Part shown: piece by piece, positions 34,239 through 42,928 of the stretch
Numbering within the stretch: position 1 is the stretch's first letter
Layout of the letters: each line of letters begins with the position of its first letter
Origin: Coriobacteriaceae bacterium
Lineage (GTDB): Bacteria; Actinomycetota; Coriobacteriia; Coriobacteriales; Eggerthellaceae
DNA: 64,000 nucleotides
Direction: 5' to 3'
Assembly: GCA_015062685.1 (NCBI GenBank)
Contig: SUUE01000002.1
Span: 241,036 to 305,035 of the forward strand
Position numbers and translations under genes: made by a program
Notes under the pieces: generated by a model
Database searches by the model: none
Told to the model about the DNA's origin: nothing
Seen by the model: only the letters and a program-made list of their open reading frames with translations

Positions 34239-34985
34239 TTGAGGATAGGAATCGACATAGGATCCACCGCCGCCAAAGCCGCCGCATTCGAGGGGGACGA
34301 GCTCATCTGCACCCTTATCGTGCCCACGGGCTTCAACGGCGTGGACGCAGCCATGCGGCTGGCCGACGAGCTTCGTTCTCGCGGCATCGACCCCACTTCC
34401 TGCGACGCGAGCGTCGTGGCGACGGGGTATGGCCGCGTATCCGTGCCCTACGCGGGAAAGACCGTGACCGAGATCACGTGCCACGGCAGAGGAGCAACGT
34501 ATCTGTTCGGCGGCGACGGGACGGTCATCGACGTTGGCGGCCAGGACACGAAGGTCATACAGCTTGCAAACGGCAAGGTGAAGAAGTTCGTCATGAACGA
34601 TAAATGCGCCGCGGGCACGGGCAAGTTCCTCGAGGTGATTGCCGACAGAATGGGCGTCACCCAAGAGCAGCTTGCCGAGCTCGCTGCCGCGGGCAAGCCG
34701 ACGCAGATATCCAACATGTGCACCGTCTTCGCCGAGAGCGAGGTCATCTCCCTCATCGGCAAGGGCGAACCACGCGAGAACATCGCGAACGGTGTGATCG
34801 AGTCGGTCGTGTCCAAGCTTTCCTCGCTTGCAAACAACCTTATCGTTGGCGACGTGTTCCTCACGGGCGGCCTCTGCGAGAACGAGTATGTGGTCGCACG
34901 GCTATCCGAGCACCTCCAACGACCCGTCACCACTAACCCGAGCGCCCGGTACGCCGGCGCTATAGGAGCTGCCCTCTCCGCATGA
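34239..34985 (+). CDS. Acyl-CoA dehydratase activator-type ATPase (BadF/HgdC family)
   Basis: The 248-residue ASKHA-fold ATPase has GIDIGSTAAKAAAFEGDEL, DVGGQDTKVIQL and GGLCENEYVVARLSEHL. Dimers of this family hold one [4Fe-4S] cluster between cysteines such as those in NDKCAAGTGKF and NMCTVFAESEV, and use ATP to push electrons into a double-cubane partner. The likely partner is the protein encoded at 30588. The start is TTG at 34239, with GAGGAG just upstream; no ATG fits. Confidence 0.88.
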   Translation: MRIGIDIGSTAAKAAAFEGDELICTLIVPTGFNGVDAAMRLADELRSRGIDPTSCDASVVATGYGRVSVPYAGKTVTEITCHGRGATYLFGGDGTVIDVGGQDTKVIQLANGKVKKFVMNDKCAAGTGKFLEVIADRMGVTQEQLAELAAAGKPTQISNMCTVFAESEVISLIGKGEPRENIANGVIESVVSKLSSLANNLIVGDVFLTGGLCENEYVVARLSEHLQRPVTTNPSARYAGAIGAALSA

Positions 34986-35041
34986 GCGGATGGACTTATG
35001 TATAATCTGGCCTTTGGCCAAGAATTTGAAAGGAGGTTGCC

Positions 35042-36133
35042 ATGGACGCAGGCTGCAACGTGCCGTTTAAGCCGATTTCCTCTGAAAACGAGCGCATACG
35101 GTTGACTCACCTGACCGAAAAGGGCGGTTGAGCTGCTAAATGGGGTCCGGGCGACCTCCGGGACATACTCGAGTCGATTTCTCCCCCTGCGGACGCTCAG
35201 CTCATGCTGGGCTTCGAGACGAGCGATGACTGCGCGGTCTACCGCTTGGACGAGAACACGGCAGCTGTCCTGACGGTCGATTTCTTTACGCCCGTCGTCG
35301 ATGATCCCTATGAGTTCGGCGCCATCGCGGCTGCCAACGCTCTTTCGGATGTCTTCGCAATGGGCGCACGTCCTTTGACAGCATTGAATATTCTTGCCTT
35401 CCCCGTATCCCTCGGCACCGAAGTGGTGAGCGAAGTTCTCCGCGGAGGGGCCGACAAGGTGAAGGAAGCCGGCGCGTTCGTCGTGGGAGGCCACACGATC
35501 GATGACGACGAGCCAAAGTATGGCTTGTCCGTCTTCGGCACGGTCAACCCCGATAAGATCATCCGCAACGCGGGCGCGCGCGACGGCGACTGCCTCGTGT
35601 ACACCAAGCGCTTGGGAACGGGCATCCTCGGCTCGGCATTTCGAGCTGGCTTCGAGACCGACGAATCGATGCGGCCCGTTATCGAGGGCATGATGCAACT
35701 GAATAAAGCCGCTTCCGACGCTTTCAAGGAAGTAGACGTTCATGCGTGCACCGATGTAACCGGGTTCGGCCTTGCCGGACACTTGCACGAGATGCTCGAG
35801 GCAAGCGGAATGGGAGCGATCGTCAACTGGGCTTTCGTGCCCCTGTACGACCGCGTCTACGAGTACTCGCTCGACTACTGCCGCCCTGGCAGGTCGTTCG
35901 GCATCGTGGAATGGGCCCGCTCCTTCGTGCGCCAAGGCACGCTCGCAGACGACGAGTTCGACGGCATGATGGGGGTGCTCTGCGACCCGCAGACTTCGGG
36001 CGGCTTGCTCGTAGCGCTCTCGCCTACCGACGCCGTTCGCTACTGCGACGTGGTCGAGCGCTCCACGGGCCAACGCCCCGCGGTCATCGGCAGCGTCACC
36101 GATGCCCCTTCCGGGCTCATCTTCCTGGCATAA
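35042..36133 (+). CDS. selD: Selenophosphate synthase, selenocysteine-containing
   Basis: SelD makes selenophosphate from ATP and reduced selenium. Reading the TGA at 35129-35131 as Sec (residue 30) gives 363 residues. The junction is LTEKGG-Sec-AAKWGPGDL, which aligns with the active-site GxC/U-x-x-K loop of SelD. Downstream are DDCAVYRLDENTAAVLTVDFFTPVVDDPYEFG, ANALSDVFAMGARPL, GHTIDDDEPKYGLSV and the C-terminal DPQTSGGLLVAL. GGAGG lies a few bases before the ATG at 35042. Starting at the first Met after the UGA would delete the catalytic residue. A SECIS-like hairpin follows. Confidence 0.95.
35142..35158 (+). promoter_or_regulatory. SECIS-like hairpin of selD
   Basis: GGGGTC (142-147) pairs with GACCTC (153-158), including one G-U, around the loop CGGGC. 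It starts 10 bases after the UGA, close to the 11-base spacing in fdhA, and has Gs in the loop as SelB-bound hairpins usually do. It lacks the bulged U of the fdhA hairpin. Confidence 0.75.
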
Positions 36134-36437
36134 GGGCCTTCTAGCGCAGCATCCGTCTGCCGAACTGACTCTTTACAATTCGCGCGTGAAAGTATTCTGC
36201 ATGTTATAGTTGCCGTACGGATTTATTTTGGGGAAAGTCTACGCACTTGGAATATGACGCCAGGTCATACACGTGTATTGGAGGTCGTCATTGCCACGCA
36301 ACCGCCAGTATTACGTATTTTCTCAAGTGTAACACGAGTAAATTGCTCGTGCAAGTGCGAGGGGGGGACTAATATTCAACACTCATCGTTTTAATCGTAT
36401 TTAGGAGAGAAGTGAACAAAAGAGAGAGGAGAGGCCT
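36134..36437 (+). promoter_or_regulatory. Upstream region of the hydrogenase operon
   Basis: This 304-base gap between selD and the hydrogenase small subunit has no gene and is clearly more AT-rich than its surroundings. It contains the dyad CACGAG (333-338) and CTCGTG (346-351), several TATAGT/TATTTT-like hexamers, and a purine-rich ribosome site (GAGAGAGGAGAGG) before the ATG. A regulated promoter with a long leader is likely. Confidence 0.45.
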
Positions 36438-37802
36438 ATGAGCGAAAACGCGAAAGCAGCGCATATTACCGATGCGCTGGAAGCTCGCGGGGTTTCGCGC
36501 CGCAGCTTCATGAAGCTGTGCGCGGGCATCGCAGCTGCCGCGGGTTTGTCTGCATCTGCAGCGCCGCGCGTGGCAGTAGCGCTCGACAAGAAGTACCAGG
36601 ACCTGCTCGGAGCAGACGGTGACAGCGGTCCGCTGTTCCCCGTGCTCTGGATCGAGGGCGCTTCGTGCACGGGCTGCACCGAGTCGTTCGCGCAGATCGA
36701 AACCCCCGACGCTGGCAGGGTTGTTCTCGAGCTTATCTCGCTGAACTACTCCGACGTGCTCTGCGCTGGCGCAGGCCATTCTCTCGAGGCTGCCAAAGAG
36801 GCAACCATCGAGAACACGAACTACATCGTCGTCTACGAGGGCGGCATTACCCAAGGCTTCGAGAGCAACACGCTCCGCGTTGCCATGGAGACCGGCGAGG
36901 AAATCCTCGTCCACGCGGCCGAGAAGGCCAAGGCGGTCGTCGCGCTCGGCTCCTGCGCCGTCAACGGCGGCTGGATGGCGGCTGCCCCGAACGCAGCTAA
37001 CGCCACCGGCGTTCAGGACATCCTGAAGAAGCACGGCATCGCGACCCCGGTCGTGAACGTCCCCGGTTGCCCGGCCAACCCCGAGTGGCTCATGGCGATC
37101 CTGGTTCAGGTGCTCATGATGGGCGGCGACAAGGCGCTCGTCGAGGGCGACGTCAAGGCCGTCGTCAAGCTGCTCGACCTCAACGACGAGGGCAAGCCGC
37201 AGGGCATCTTCGGCCAGACCATCCACGACAACTGCGAGCGCCGTGGCCACTTCGAGAACGGCGAGTTCGTCTACGAGTTCGGCAGCAAGGAAGAGGAGCT
37301 GGGCTACTGCCTGTACCCGCTCGGCTGCAAGGGCCCTCAGACGAAGTCGAACTGCGGCGTGGTCATGTGGAACAACCGCCGCAGCTGGTGCATCCAGGCC
37401 GGCTCCCCGTGCCTGGGCTGCTGCGAGGCCAACCCCAACGATCCGGGCGACAACTGGGTCGAGGTCAACACGCCGTTCTACGAGCGTCATCGCGACCTGC
37501 ACATCGGCGACTGGTTCTTCCAGCCCACGCTGGTTGCGGGCGGCCTGACCGCGCTCGTGGCGGCTGCGCTCGTCATCCACGGCTTCGGCATGAAGGCCAC
37601 CGGCCGCATGGACGGCGGCGCCGACTTCGAGAAGCGCCGCGCCTGGGATGCGAAGCACCCGGAGAAGTCGATCGGCCAGTACGAGTACTCGATCTTCGAG
37701 AACAATGACCCGGTCGCCCTCCACGAGGCGCAGAAGGAAATTGCCAAGCAGTACGAAGAGCCCGTTGCCGAAGAGGCCGCAGGCGAAGAAGAGGGGAGGT
37801 AA
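36438..37802 (+). CDS. [NiFe] hydrogenase small subunit
   Basis: The 454-residue Fe-S subunit is of a membrane-bound uptake hydrogenase. The N-terminal twin-arginine signal is SRRSFMKLCAGIAAAAGLSA. Cluster ligands lie in EGASCTGCTESF, GSCAVNGGW, VPGCPANPEWL and the C-terminal LGYCLYPLGCKGPQ, then NCGVVMWNN, RRSWCIQAGSPCLGCCEANP. A membrane anchor (LVAGGLTALVAAALVIHGFG) follows, as in HybO/HyaA-type proteins. A charged tail of about 80 residues, rich in Glu and Lys, extends past the anchor. It faces outward and hands electrons from H2 to the cytochrome. Confidence 0.93.
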   Translation: MSENAKAAHITDALEARGVSRRSFMKLCAGIAAAAGLSASAAPRVAVALDKKYQDLLGADGDSGPLFPVLWIEGASCTGCTESFAQIETPDAGRVVLELISLNYSDVLCAGAGHSLEAAKEATIENTNYIVVYEGGITQGFESNTLRVAMETGEEILVHAAEKAKAVVALGSCAVNGGWMAAAPNAANATGVQDILKKHGIATPVVNVPGCPANPEWLMAILVQVLMMGGDKALVEGDVKAVVKLLDLNDEGKPQGIFGQTIHDNCERRGHFENGEFVYEFGSKEEELGYCLYPLGCKGPQTKSNCGVVMWNNRRSWCIQAGSPCLGCCEANPNDPGDNWVEVNTPFYERHRDLHIGDWFFQPTLVAGGLTALVAAALVIHGFGMKATGRMDGGADFEKRRAWDAKHPEKSIGQYEYSIFENNDPVALHEAQKEIAKQYEEPVAEEAAGEEEGR

Positions 37803-37808
37803 TCCACA

Positions 37809-39662
37809 ATGGCAGACGAGTACAAAGTACCCAGCAACCATTCCATTATCGACCCCATCACCCGTATCGAGGGCCATATGCGCGTCGAGATGGAGGTCAC
37901 GAACGGCCGAGTCACCGACGCATGGGTTTCCGGCGGTAGCTTCCGCGGCATGGAGAAGGTCGTGGAGCATCGCGCTCCCGAGGACGCGGCCCAGATCGTT
38001 CAGCGCATCTGCGGCGTGTGCCCGGTTTCGCACTCCCACGCATCGACCATCGCCGCTGAGCAGGCCTACGGCATCAAGATCCCGAACCGCGCTCGCGTGA
38101 TCCGCAACCTCATCGAGGGTGCGCAGTTCCTGCACAGCCACATCCTCTGGCTGTACAACCTGGCCGCGCTCGACTACGTCAACCCGCTCGACGCCGTTGC
38201 CGGCAAGTCCATCGCGGGCGGCAATGGCGCGAACGTCGAGGCTGCTTACGAACTGGCCCGCATGGCCAACCTGTCCACGAACAGCGACCTGTACGCCGTC
38301 AAGGACCGTCTGGTCAAGTTCCACGAGACCGGTCAGCTGTCCATCTTCTCGGGCAACTGGTTCGACACCAAGGAAGAGCTCGGCTACCCGCTGAACGCGG
38401 AGGCCAACCTAGTCCTGACCTCGCACTACCTGGAGGCCCTGAAGATGCAGGCGCGCTCCAGCGAGATCGCTGGCCTGCTCGGTGGCAAGATGCCGCACGT
38501 CATGACCATCATCCCGGGCGGCACGGCCTTCGTGCCCACCGCCCAGAAGCTCGACGACCTCCTGGCCATGTGCAAGGAAGTCAAGGAGTGGGTCGACAGC
38601 ACCGTCCTGCAGGACACCCTGCTGCTCGGCGACGTCTTCCGCGACGGCTTCCTGTTCGGCCAGGGCTGCGGGCGCTTCGGCGCTTGGGGTGTGTTCGAGC
38701 GCGGTTCGCTCGAGCTCAACGACCGCTTCCTGCCGGCCGGCGTCATCACCAACCCGCTGGACATCTTCACCAAGAAGGACTTCGGCGTTCAGGACGTCGA
38801 CGAGAAGCTCATCACCGAGTACGTGGGACATTCGTGGTACAAGGGCACCGGCACCTACCAGGCGCCCGACTTCACCACCGACCCGGCGTTCACGGGCTAC
38901 GACCTCAACGACCGCTACACGTGGTGCAAGGCCCCGGCTTACGACGGCCAGCCCCTCGAGTGCACGTCGCTTTCGCGCGTCCTCATGGCCTACGCTCGCG
39001 GCCAGCAGCCCGAGTACGCCAAGGAGAACGAGTGGATGGTCAAGAACGTCAACGAGTTCCTGTTGGCGATCGCTCCGATCTCGACCGAGGTCACGGGCAT
39101 TTCCAACCCCGTCGAGGCAGGCCTCACAGCTGCCGTCTCGATGCTCGGCCGCACCGCCATCCGTCAGCTCGAGACCAAGTACATCGCCAAGCTCATGGTC
39201 GAGTGGACCGAAGAGCTCATCGAGATGTGCAAGGGCGGCACTGCTGAGGACATCATCGGCGACCTGGCTGCCCGCGAGGAGATTTCCGCCGACAAGTTCG
39301 CGAGCAAGGACGTTGACAGCTACTTCCTGAAGCCGACGAGCAAGACCGGTTCCGGTTCGGGCTTCTGGGAGGCACCGCGCGGCGCCCTGTACCACTCCGA
39401 GAAGGTCACCAACGGCAAGATCGACGGTTACCAGATCATCATCCCGACCACGTGGAACCTGGCTCCGCATGCCGAGGACGGCACGCCCGGCCCGATCGAG
39501 CAGGCTCTCATCGGCGTTCCTGTGAACGACATGGAGAAGCCGATCAACGCGCTGCGCGTCGTCCACAGCTACGACCCCTGTGTGTCCTGCGCTGTCCACG
39601 TGACCGACACGATCACCGGCGAGCACTTCTCGACCGTCACGAATCCTTGGGGGGTGAAGTAA
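37809..39662 (+). CDS. [NiFe] hydrogenase large subunit
   Basis: The 617-residue catalytic subunit has the N-terminal nickel motif RICGVCPVSHSHAS and the C-terminal DPCVSCAVH. The last 20 residues after that His are the peptide normally removed by a maturation protease once Ni-Fe is inserted. A candidate protease gene lies at 40949. Other family segments are PITRIEGHMRVEMEV, IRNLIEGAQFLHSHILW and PRGALYHSEKV. All four nickel ligands are cysteines, so it is not a NiFeSe enzyme. The start lies six bases after the small-subunit stop. Confidence 0.95.
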   Translation: MADEYKVPSNHSIIDPITRIEGHMRVEMEVTNGRVTDAWVSGGSFRGMEKVVEHRAPEDAAQIVQRICGVCPVSHSHASTIAAEQAYGIKIPNRARVIRNLIEGAQFLHSHILWLYNLAALDYVNPLDAVAGKSIAGGNGANVEAAYELARMANLSTNSDLYAVKDRLVKFHETGQLSIFSGNWFDTKEELGYPLNAEANLVLTSHYLEALKMQARSSEIAGLLGGKMPHVMTIIPGGTAFVPTAQKLDDLLAMCKEVKEWVDSTVLQDTLLLGDVFRDGFLFGQGCGRFGAWGVFERGSLELNDRFLPAGVITNPLDIFTKKDFGVQDVDEKLITEYVGHSWYKGTGTYQAPDFTTDPAFTGYDLNDRYTWCKAPAYDGQPLECTSLSRVLMAYARGQQPEYAKENEWMVKNVNEFLLAIAPISTEVTGISNPVEAGLTAAVSMLGRTAIRQLETKYIAKLMVEWTEELIEMCKGGTAEDIIGDLAAREEISADKFASKDVDSYFLKPTSKTGSGSGFWEAPRGALYHSEKVTNGKIDGYQIIIPTTWNLAPHAEDGTPGPIEQALIGVPVNDMEKPINALRVVHSYDPCVSCAVHVTDTITGEHFSTVTNPWGVK

Positions 39663-40355
39663 ATGGCGCATCTCGCACACTACAAAGAAGCACATCCCAT
39701 GCCCTTCGTGGTGACGCACTGGATTAACCTGGTGTCGATGATCTTCCTGATCATTTCTGGCTTCGTGATCCACTTCCCCGTTCCGGGCATCATGGGCGTG
39801 TGCCGCGGCCTGCACATCTTCTTCGGCTTTGTGCTGTTCATCAACTGCCTCGTGCGCGTCATCATGTCCTTCTTCGTGAAGTCTGCCCCCACGGGCGGCA
39901 CGCGCAAGCAGGTCAAGGACTTCCGCACCTGGCTGCCGCAGAAGGACAACCGTCACCAGGGCCTCTCCTGGATCAAGTACTACTTGTTCCTGAAGAAGGA
40001 TCACCCGCTGTCCGCCAAGCTCGGCGTGCCGCAGAAGATCAGCTACCTGCTGATCCCGATCCTGATCGTCCTGATGTTCATCACGGGCATCTGCCTGTGG
40101 GTGCCGACCATGAACTGGCCGTTCTGCCAGTGGGTCACCGGCCTGCTCGGCGGCCTCATGTCGGTTCGCATCATCCACTACTTCGGCATGTTCGTGTTCA
40201 TCATCTTCATGTTCATCCACGTGTACCTGGCGAACGTCGAGGGCTTCGAGCCGACCAAGCTCATGTTCTTCCGCAAGGAGCATGGCGGCCTGGTCTACGA
40301 CCCCGACAAGCACGTCATCGTGGGCGACGATACGCTGAAGCCGCGTAACGAGTAA
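39663..40355 (+). CDS. Hydrogenase cytochrome b subunit
   Basis: The 230-residue membrane protein has four hydrophobic helices (around VVTHWINLVSMIFLIISGFVI, LHIFFGFVLFINCLVRVIM, YLLIPILIVLMFITGICLWV and IIHYFGMFVFIIFMFIHVYL). Histidines in the first, second and fourth helices are suitable for two b haems. It should pass electrons from the small subunit to quinone. The ATG follows the large-subunit stop directly. It resembles FdhC in general plan but not in detail. Confidence 0.9.
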   Translation: MAHLAHYKEAHPMPFVVTHWINLVSMIFLIISGFVIHFPVPGIMGVCRGLHIFFGFVLFINCLVRVIMSFFVKSAPTGGTRKQVKDFRTWLPQKDNRHQGLSWIKYYLFLKKDHPLSAKLGVPQKISYLLIPILIVLMFITGICLWVPTMNWPFCQWVTGLLGGLMSVRIIHYFGMFVFIIFMFIHVYLANVEGFEPTKLMFFRKEHGGLVYDPDKHVIVGDDTLKPRNE

Positions 40356-40382
40356 TCTCGCCGAGGTTTTGCCGCGTAAGGC

Positions 40383-40416
40383 AGAAGGGGCCCGCTTGAT
40401 CGGGCCCCTTCTTCTA
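40383..40416 (+). terminator. Terminator after the hydrogenase structural genes
   Basis: AGAAGGGGCCCG (383-394) and CGGGCCCCTTCT (401-412) form a perfect 12-bp stem with a six-base loop. The T-run is short (TCTAT), and a TATAAT hexamer at 40415-40420 directly after could start the next transcript. Confidence 0.75.
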
Positions 40417-40484
40417 TAATGGCTCTTGAGCGTACGGTGCGCGCAGCTGGGCGCTCACCTCACCCTGGCTCTGAAGGAGCACGC

Positions 40485-40898
40485 ATGGAAGAACTAACGG
40501 ACGAACAAATTCGGGAAGAGGAGAAGTTCCTGAAGGGGCTTCCGCGCGTCAACTGGGGCGCGCTTCTCATGCCCGGCGTCTGGGGCCCCGCACACGGCTT
40601 CTGGATATGCATCCTGTTCTACCCGCTCTACATCTTCATCGACAACCTGTTCTTCGCCGCATACACGACGCAAGAAGCATGGGTCATTGCGCTCGCCGTG
40701 ATCGGTGGTCTCCTCCTATTCGGGGCCACTGTAGCGTTCGCGCTGATTAGTCAACCCATAGCGGCTCACAGGGCAGACGACAAGGGCGTCACGCGCGAGC
40801 AATACCTCAAACGCGAGCGCATATGGGCCGTCGTCTCGCTCGTCCTGGCCGTTGCGGCCCTTTCATGGGCAACCTACTACAACCTCTGCGTCCGCTAA
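40485..40898 (+). CDS. Small membrane protein, three TM segments, unknown function
   Basis: The 137-residue protein has an acidic N terminus (MEELTDEQIREEEKFLKGLP), then NWGALLMPGVWGPAHGFW and three hydrophobic segments (ICILFYPLYIFIDNLFFAAY, VIALAVIGGLLLFGATVAFALI, VVSLVLAVAALSWATYY). The NWGALLMPGVWGPAHG stretch resembles N termini of small membrane proteins of unknown role. Its place between hydrogenase structural and protease genes suggests a hydrogenase-related role, but nothing in the sequence proves it. AAGGAG lies six bases before the ATG. Confidence 0.65.
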   Translation: MEELTDEQIREEEKFLKGLPRVNWGALLMPGVWGPAHGFWICILFYPLYIFIDNLFFAAYTTQEAWVIALAVIGGLLLFGATVAFALISQPIAAHRADDKGVTREQYLKRERIWAVVSLVLAVAALSWATYYNLCVR

Positions 40899-40948
40899 TG
40901 CCGCGAGACGCTACGAGCACGTTCGAACTACTTGAAACGGAGTGAACC

Positions 40949-41476
40949 ATGCCTGAGAAGAAGATAGCCGTCTTTTGCGTCGGAAACCGCCTGCACCTGG
41001 ATGATGGCGTGGGCCCCGCCGTATACGACATAGCGCACGAGCGCTTCGAAATGCCGGAGAACGTCGAGATGTTCGACCTCGGCGTGCTCACGATGGATAT
41101 GATCAGCTACCTGGAGACGTGCGACGCCGTCATCACCGTTGACGCCATGGAGTACTCCGGCGCCGAACCCGGCACCGTCATGCGCGGCACGCCCGAAGGC
41201 ATGGCTCCCGCGCAAGGCGCCAACATGTCCCTCCACGACCTGCGCCTGAAGGACCTCTTCGACGCCGCCCTTCTGCTCGGCTACGAATGCGAGGGCATCT
41301 GCCTCTGCATGCAGGTGGAGAACACCGAGCCCGAGATCCTCACCGAGGACCTCACGCCCAAGGTGAAGGCTGCCCTCCCCCTCTTCGTGGAGACCCTGGC
41401 CGCCGAGCTCGCACGCCTCGGCTCCCCCTTCATCTCCAAAGAAACCGGCAAACCCTATCTGGGCCCCGAGAACTAA
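40949..41476 (+). CDS. Hydrogenase maturation protease (HyaD/HybD type)
   Basis: The 175-residue endopeptidase is expected to remove the C-terminal peptide of the large subunit encoded 1.3 kb upstream. Family signatures are FCVGNRLHLDDGVGPAVYD at the N terminus (nickel-sensing acidic residue), DLGVLTMDMISYL, ITVDAMEYSGAEPGTV and the MSLHDL segment with a conserved His. It has no signal peptide, so it acts in the cytoplasm before Tat export. It is the last gene of the hydrogenase group; general hyp maturation genes are not in the window. Confidence 0.88.
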   Translation: MPEKKIAVFCVGNRLHLDDGVGPAVYDIAHERFEMPENVEMFDLGVLTMDMISYLETCDAVITVDAMEYSGAEPGTVMRGTPEGMAPAQGANMSLHDLRLKDLFDAALLLGYECEGICLCMQVENTEPEILTEDLTPKVKAALPLFVETLAAELARLGSPFISKETGKPYLGPEN

Positions 41477-41521
41477 CGGCTCGCATTTCATTTTTCTTTT
41501 CTTACTCGCGACGCTCGCACC

Positions 41522-41639
41522 GCTTGCGGCGGGTGGGGCACCCTATGCCCGCTCGGGGTACTCGCCGAAATGATTTCGCCCACATGGAATCGCTGCGGCT
41601 GCGTAATCGCGGTCATAGGGTGCCCCACCCGCCGCAAGC
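41522..41639. repeat. Compound inverted repeat, CCGCTCGGGG core, copy 1
   Basis: Arms 41522-41547 (GCTTGCGGCGGGTGGGGCAC...) and 41614-41639 are perfect reverse complements over 26 bases. The interior (CCGCTCGGGGTACTCGCCG ... CGCCCACAT ... CTGCGGCTGCGTAATCGCGG) recurs inverted at 41681-41796. The 400-base gap 41477-41876 between the convergent protease and glucokinase genes holds only these two elements. Confidence 0.92.
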
Positions 41640-41680
41640 TACTCTTTCGTAAATGATTGGCTTTCCCTCGAATACGGTAG

Positions 41681-41796
41681 CCCGTGCTGGCTGGGATACC
41701 CTATACCCGCGATTACGCAGCCGCAGTGACACTATGTGGGCGCAGACTCAACGGCGAGTACCCCGAGCGGGGATAGGGTATCCCAGCCAGCACGGG
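41681..41796. repeat. Compound inverted repeat, CCGCTCGGGG core, copy 2 (inverted)
   Basis: Arms 41681-41710 (CCCGTGCTGGCTGGGATACC...) and 41767-41796 pair over 30 bases with one mismatch. The interior is the reverse complement of copy 1 over long identical blocks, but the outer 18 or so arm bases are unrelated to those of copy 1. Confidence 0.92.
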
Positions 41797-41876
41797 CGGT
41801 GGAAAGCGCTAATGGCCTTTAGCCATCACGAACAGCGAAGTGAGAATTCGGGCTCGGCGAAAAGGAAAAGAAAGAA

Positions 41877-42878
41877 TTAGAGCCCGAAATCGGGGTCAAG
41901 CCAGTCGCGCTGGGCGCTGTCGCGCGGAGCCTCCTGCATCGCGAAGCGCGCGGCGCCGATGACGCCCGCATCGCCCAGGAGCGTGGCGCAACGGATATCC
42001 GTCTCCACGCATGCGGCGAGGGCGTACGTGCGGTATGCGGCGCGCAGGTCGTTCAGGTACAGGTCGGCAGCGGCGGTCAAGCCGCCTCCCAGCAGGATGA
42101 TATCAGGGTCGATGACGCAAGCAACCTGCGCCAACACGTAGCCCAGCTTGTCGGCCATCTCGGCGAAGGCTTCCTTGGCGCGCGGGTCGCCCTTGTGGGC
42201 GGCGCGGAACACGGCGAGCGCATCGGTGTCGTTTGCGGGCTCGAAGTCGGTGAACAGCGTCTCGTCGAGCTTTCCCGAGGACGACATCTCGCGAAACGTC
42301 TGCACGATGCCACGCGCCGACGCATAGCGCTCGATGCACCCCGACCGACCGCACTTGCAGGGCCTTCCGCCGGGCACGACCGTGATATGGCCGATCTCTC
42401 CTGCAGCACCGTTCCCGCCTGCCACCACGTGGCCGTCGACGACCAAGCCGGCGCCGAGACCCGAGCCAATCGTGACAAGCAGGGCGGAGTTCGCATGGGA
42501 CCCCGCGCCCATCCAGAGCTCGCCGAGGGCAGCCGCGTTGGCGTCGTTTACGATGGCCACACCCTGCTTGCCGAAAGCGTGCGCCACGCTGTCGAACACG
42601 AGCGGCCAATCGGCCTTGACGTTGGGGGTGGTGTAGGATCCATCCTTGATGATGCCCGGAATGGCAAAGCCGATGCCCCCGAGCTCGGAGGAATATATGC
42701 CCATGCCGTGCACGAAATCCGCGACATCGGCCGCGAAGGCCCGGCATGACGCCTTGTCCAAGAGGTCGACCGTCGGTCGGCTCGTGCGGCCCGAGAGCTG
42801 CCCGAATGCGTCGACGAGGCCGAGCTTCACGGCATTCCCGCCGTAGTCGATTCCCAGATAGAGCTTGCTGTCCTCCAT
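41877..42878 (-). CDS. ROK family glucokinase
   Basis: The 333-residue sugar kinase probably phosphorylates glucose with ATP. The N-terminal phosphate-binding motif is YLGIDYGGNAVKLGLVD. The catalytic segment is VAIVNDANAAALGELWMGAG. The ROK zinc motif CKCGRSGCIE and the family stretch GGNGAAGEIGHITVVPGG are present. HxCxCGxxGCxE-type zinc and GIGFAIPG are typical of glucokinases, but ROK proteins also include kinases for other sugars. No regulator-type HTH is present. lgt lies upstream on the same strand. Confidence 0.88.
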   Translation of the reverse strand: MEDSKLYLGIDYGGNAVKLGLVDAFGQLSGRTSRPTVDLLDKASCRAFAADVADFVHGMGIYSSELGGIGFAIPGIIKDGSYTTPNVKADWPLVFDSVAHAFGKQGVAIVNDANAAALGELWMGAGSHANSALLVTIGSGLGAGLVVDGHVVAGGNGAAGEIGHITVVPGGRPCKCGRSGCIERYASARGIVQTFREMSSSGKLDETLFTDFEPANDTDALAVFRAAHKGDPRAKEAFAEMADKLGYVLAQVACVIDPDIILLGGGLTAAADLYLNDLRAAYRTYALAACVETDIRCATLLGDAGVIGAARFAMQEAPRDSAQRDWLDPDFGL

Positions 42879-42928
42879 GGCCTTCTCCTATCCTTCGCAG
42901 GGCGCGCACGGGCGCGCTTCCCAAAACG

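Noticed and set aside
35204..36133. A selD start at the first Met after the UGA
   Set aside because: That would remove the active-site Sec/Lys loop and the ATP-binding N terminus. The upstream frame encodes the conserved sequence and has a good ribosome site at 35042.
41522..41796. A possible CRISPR or tandem array
   Set aside because: There are only two units, they are inverted with paired arms, spacing is irregular, and no cas genes are present.
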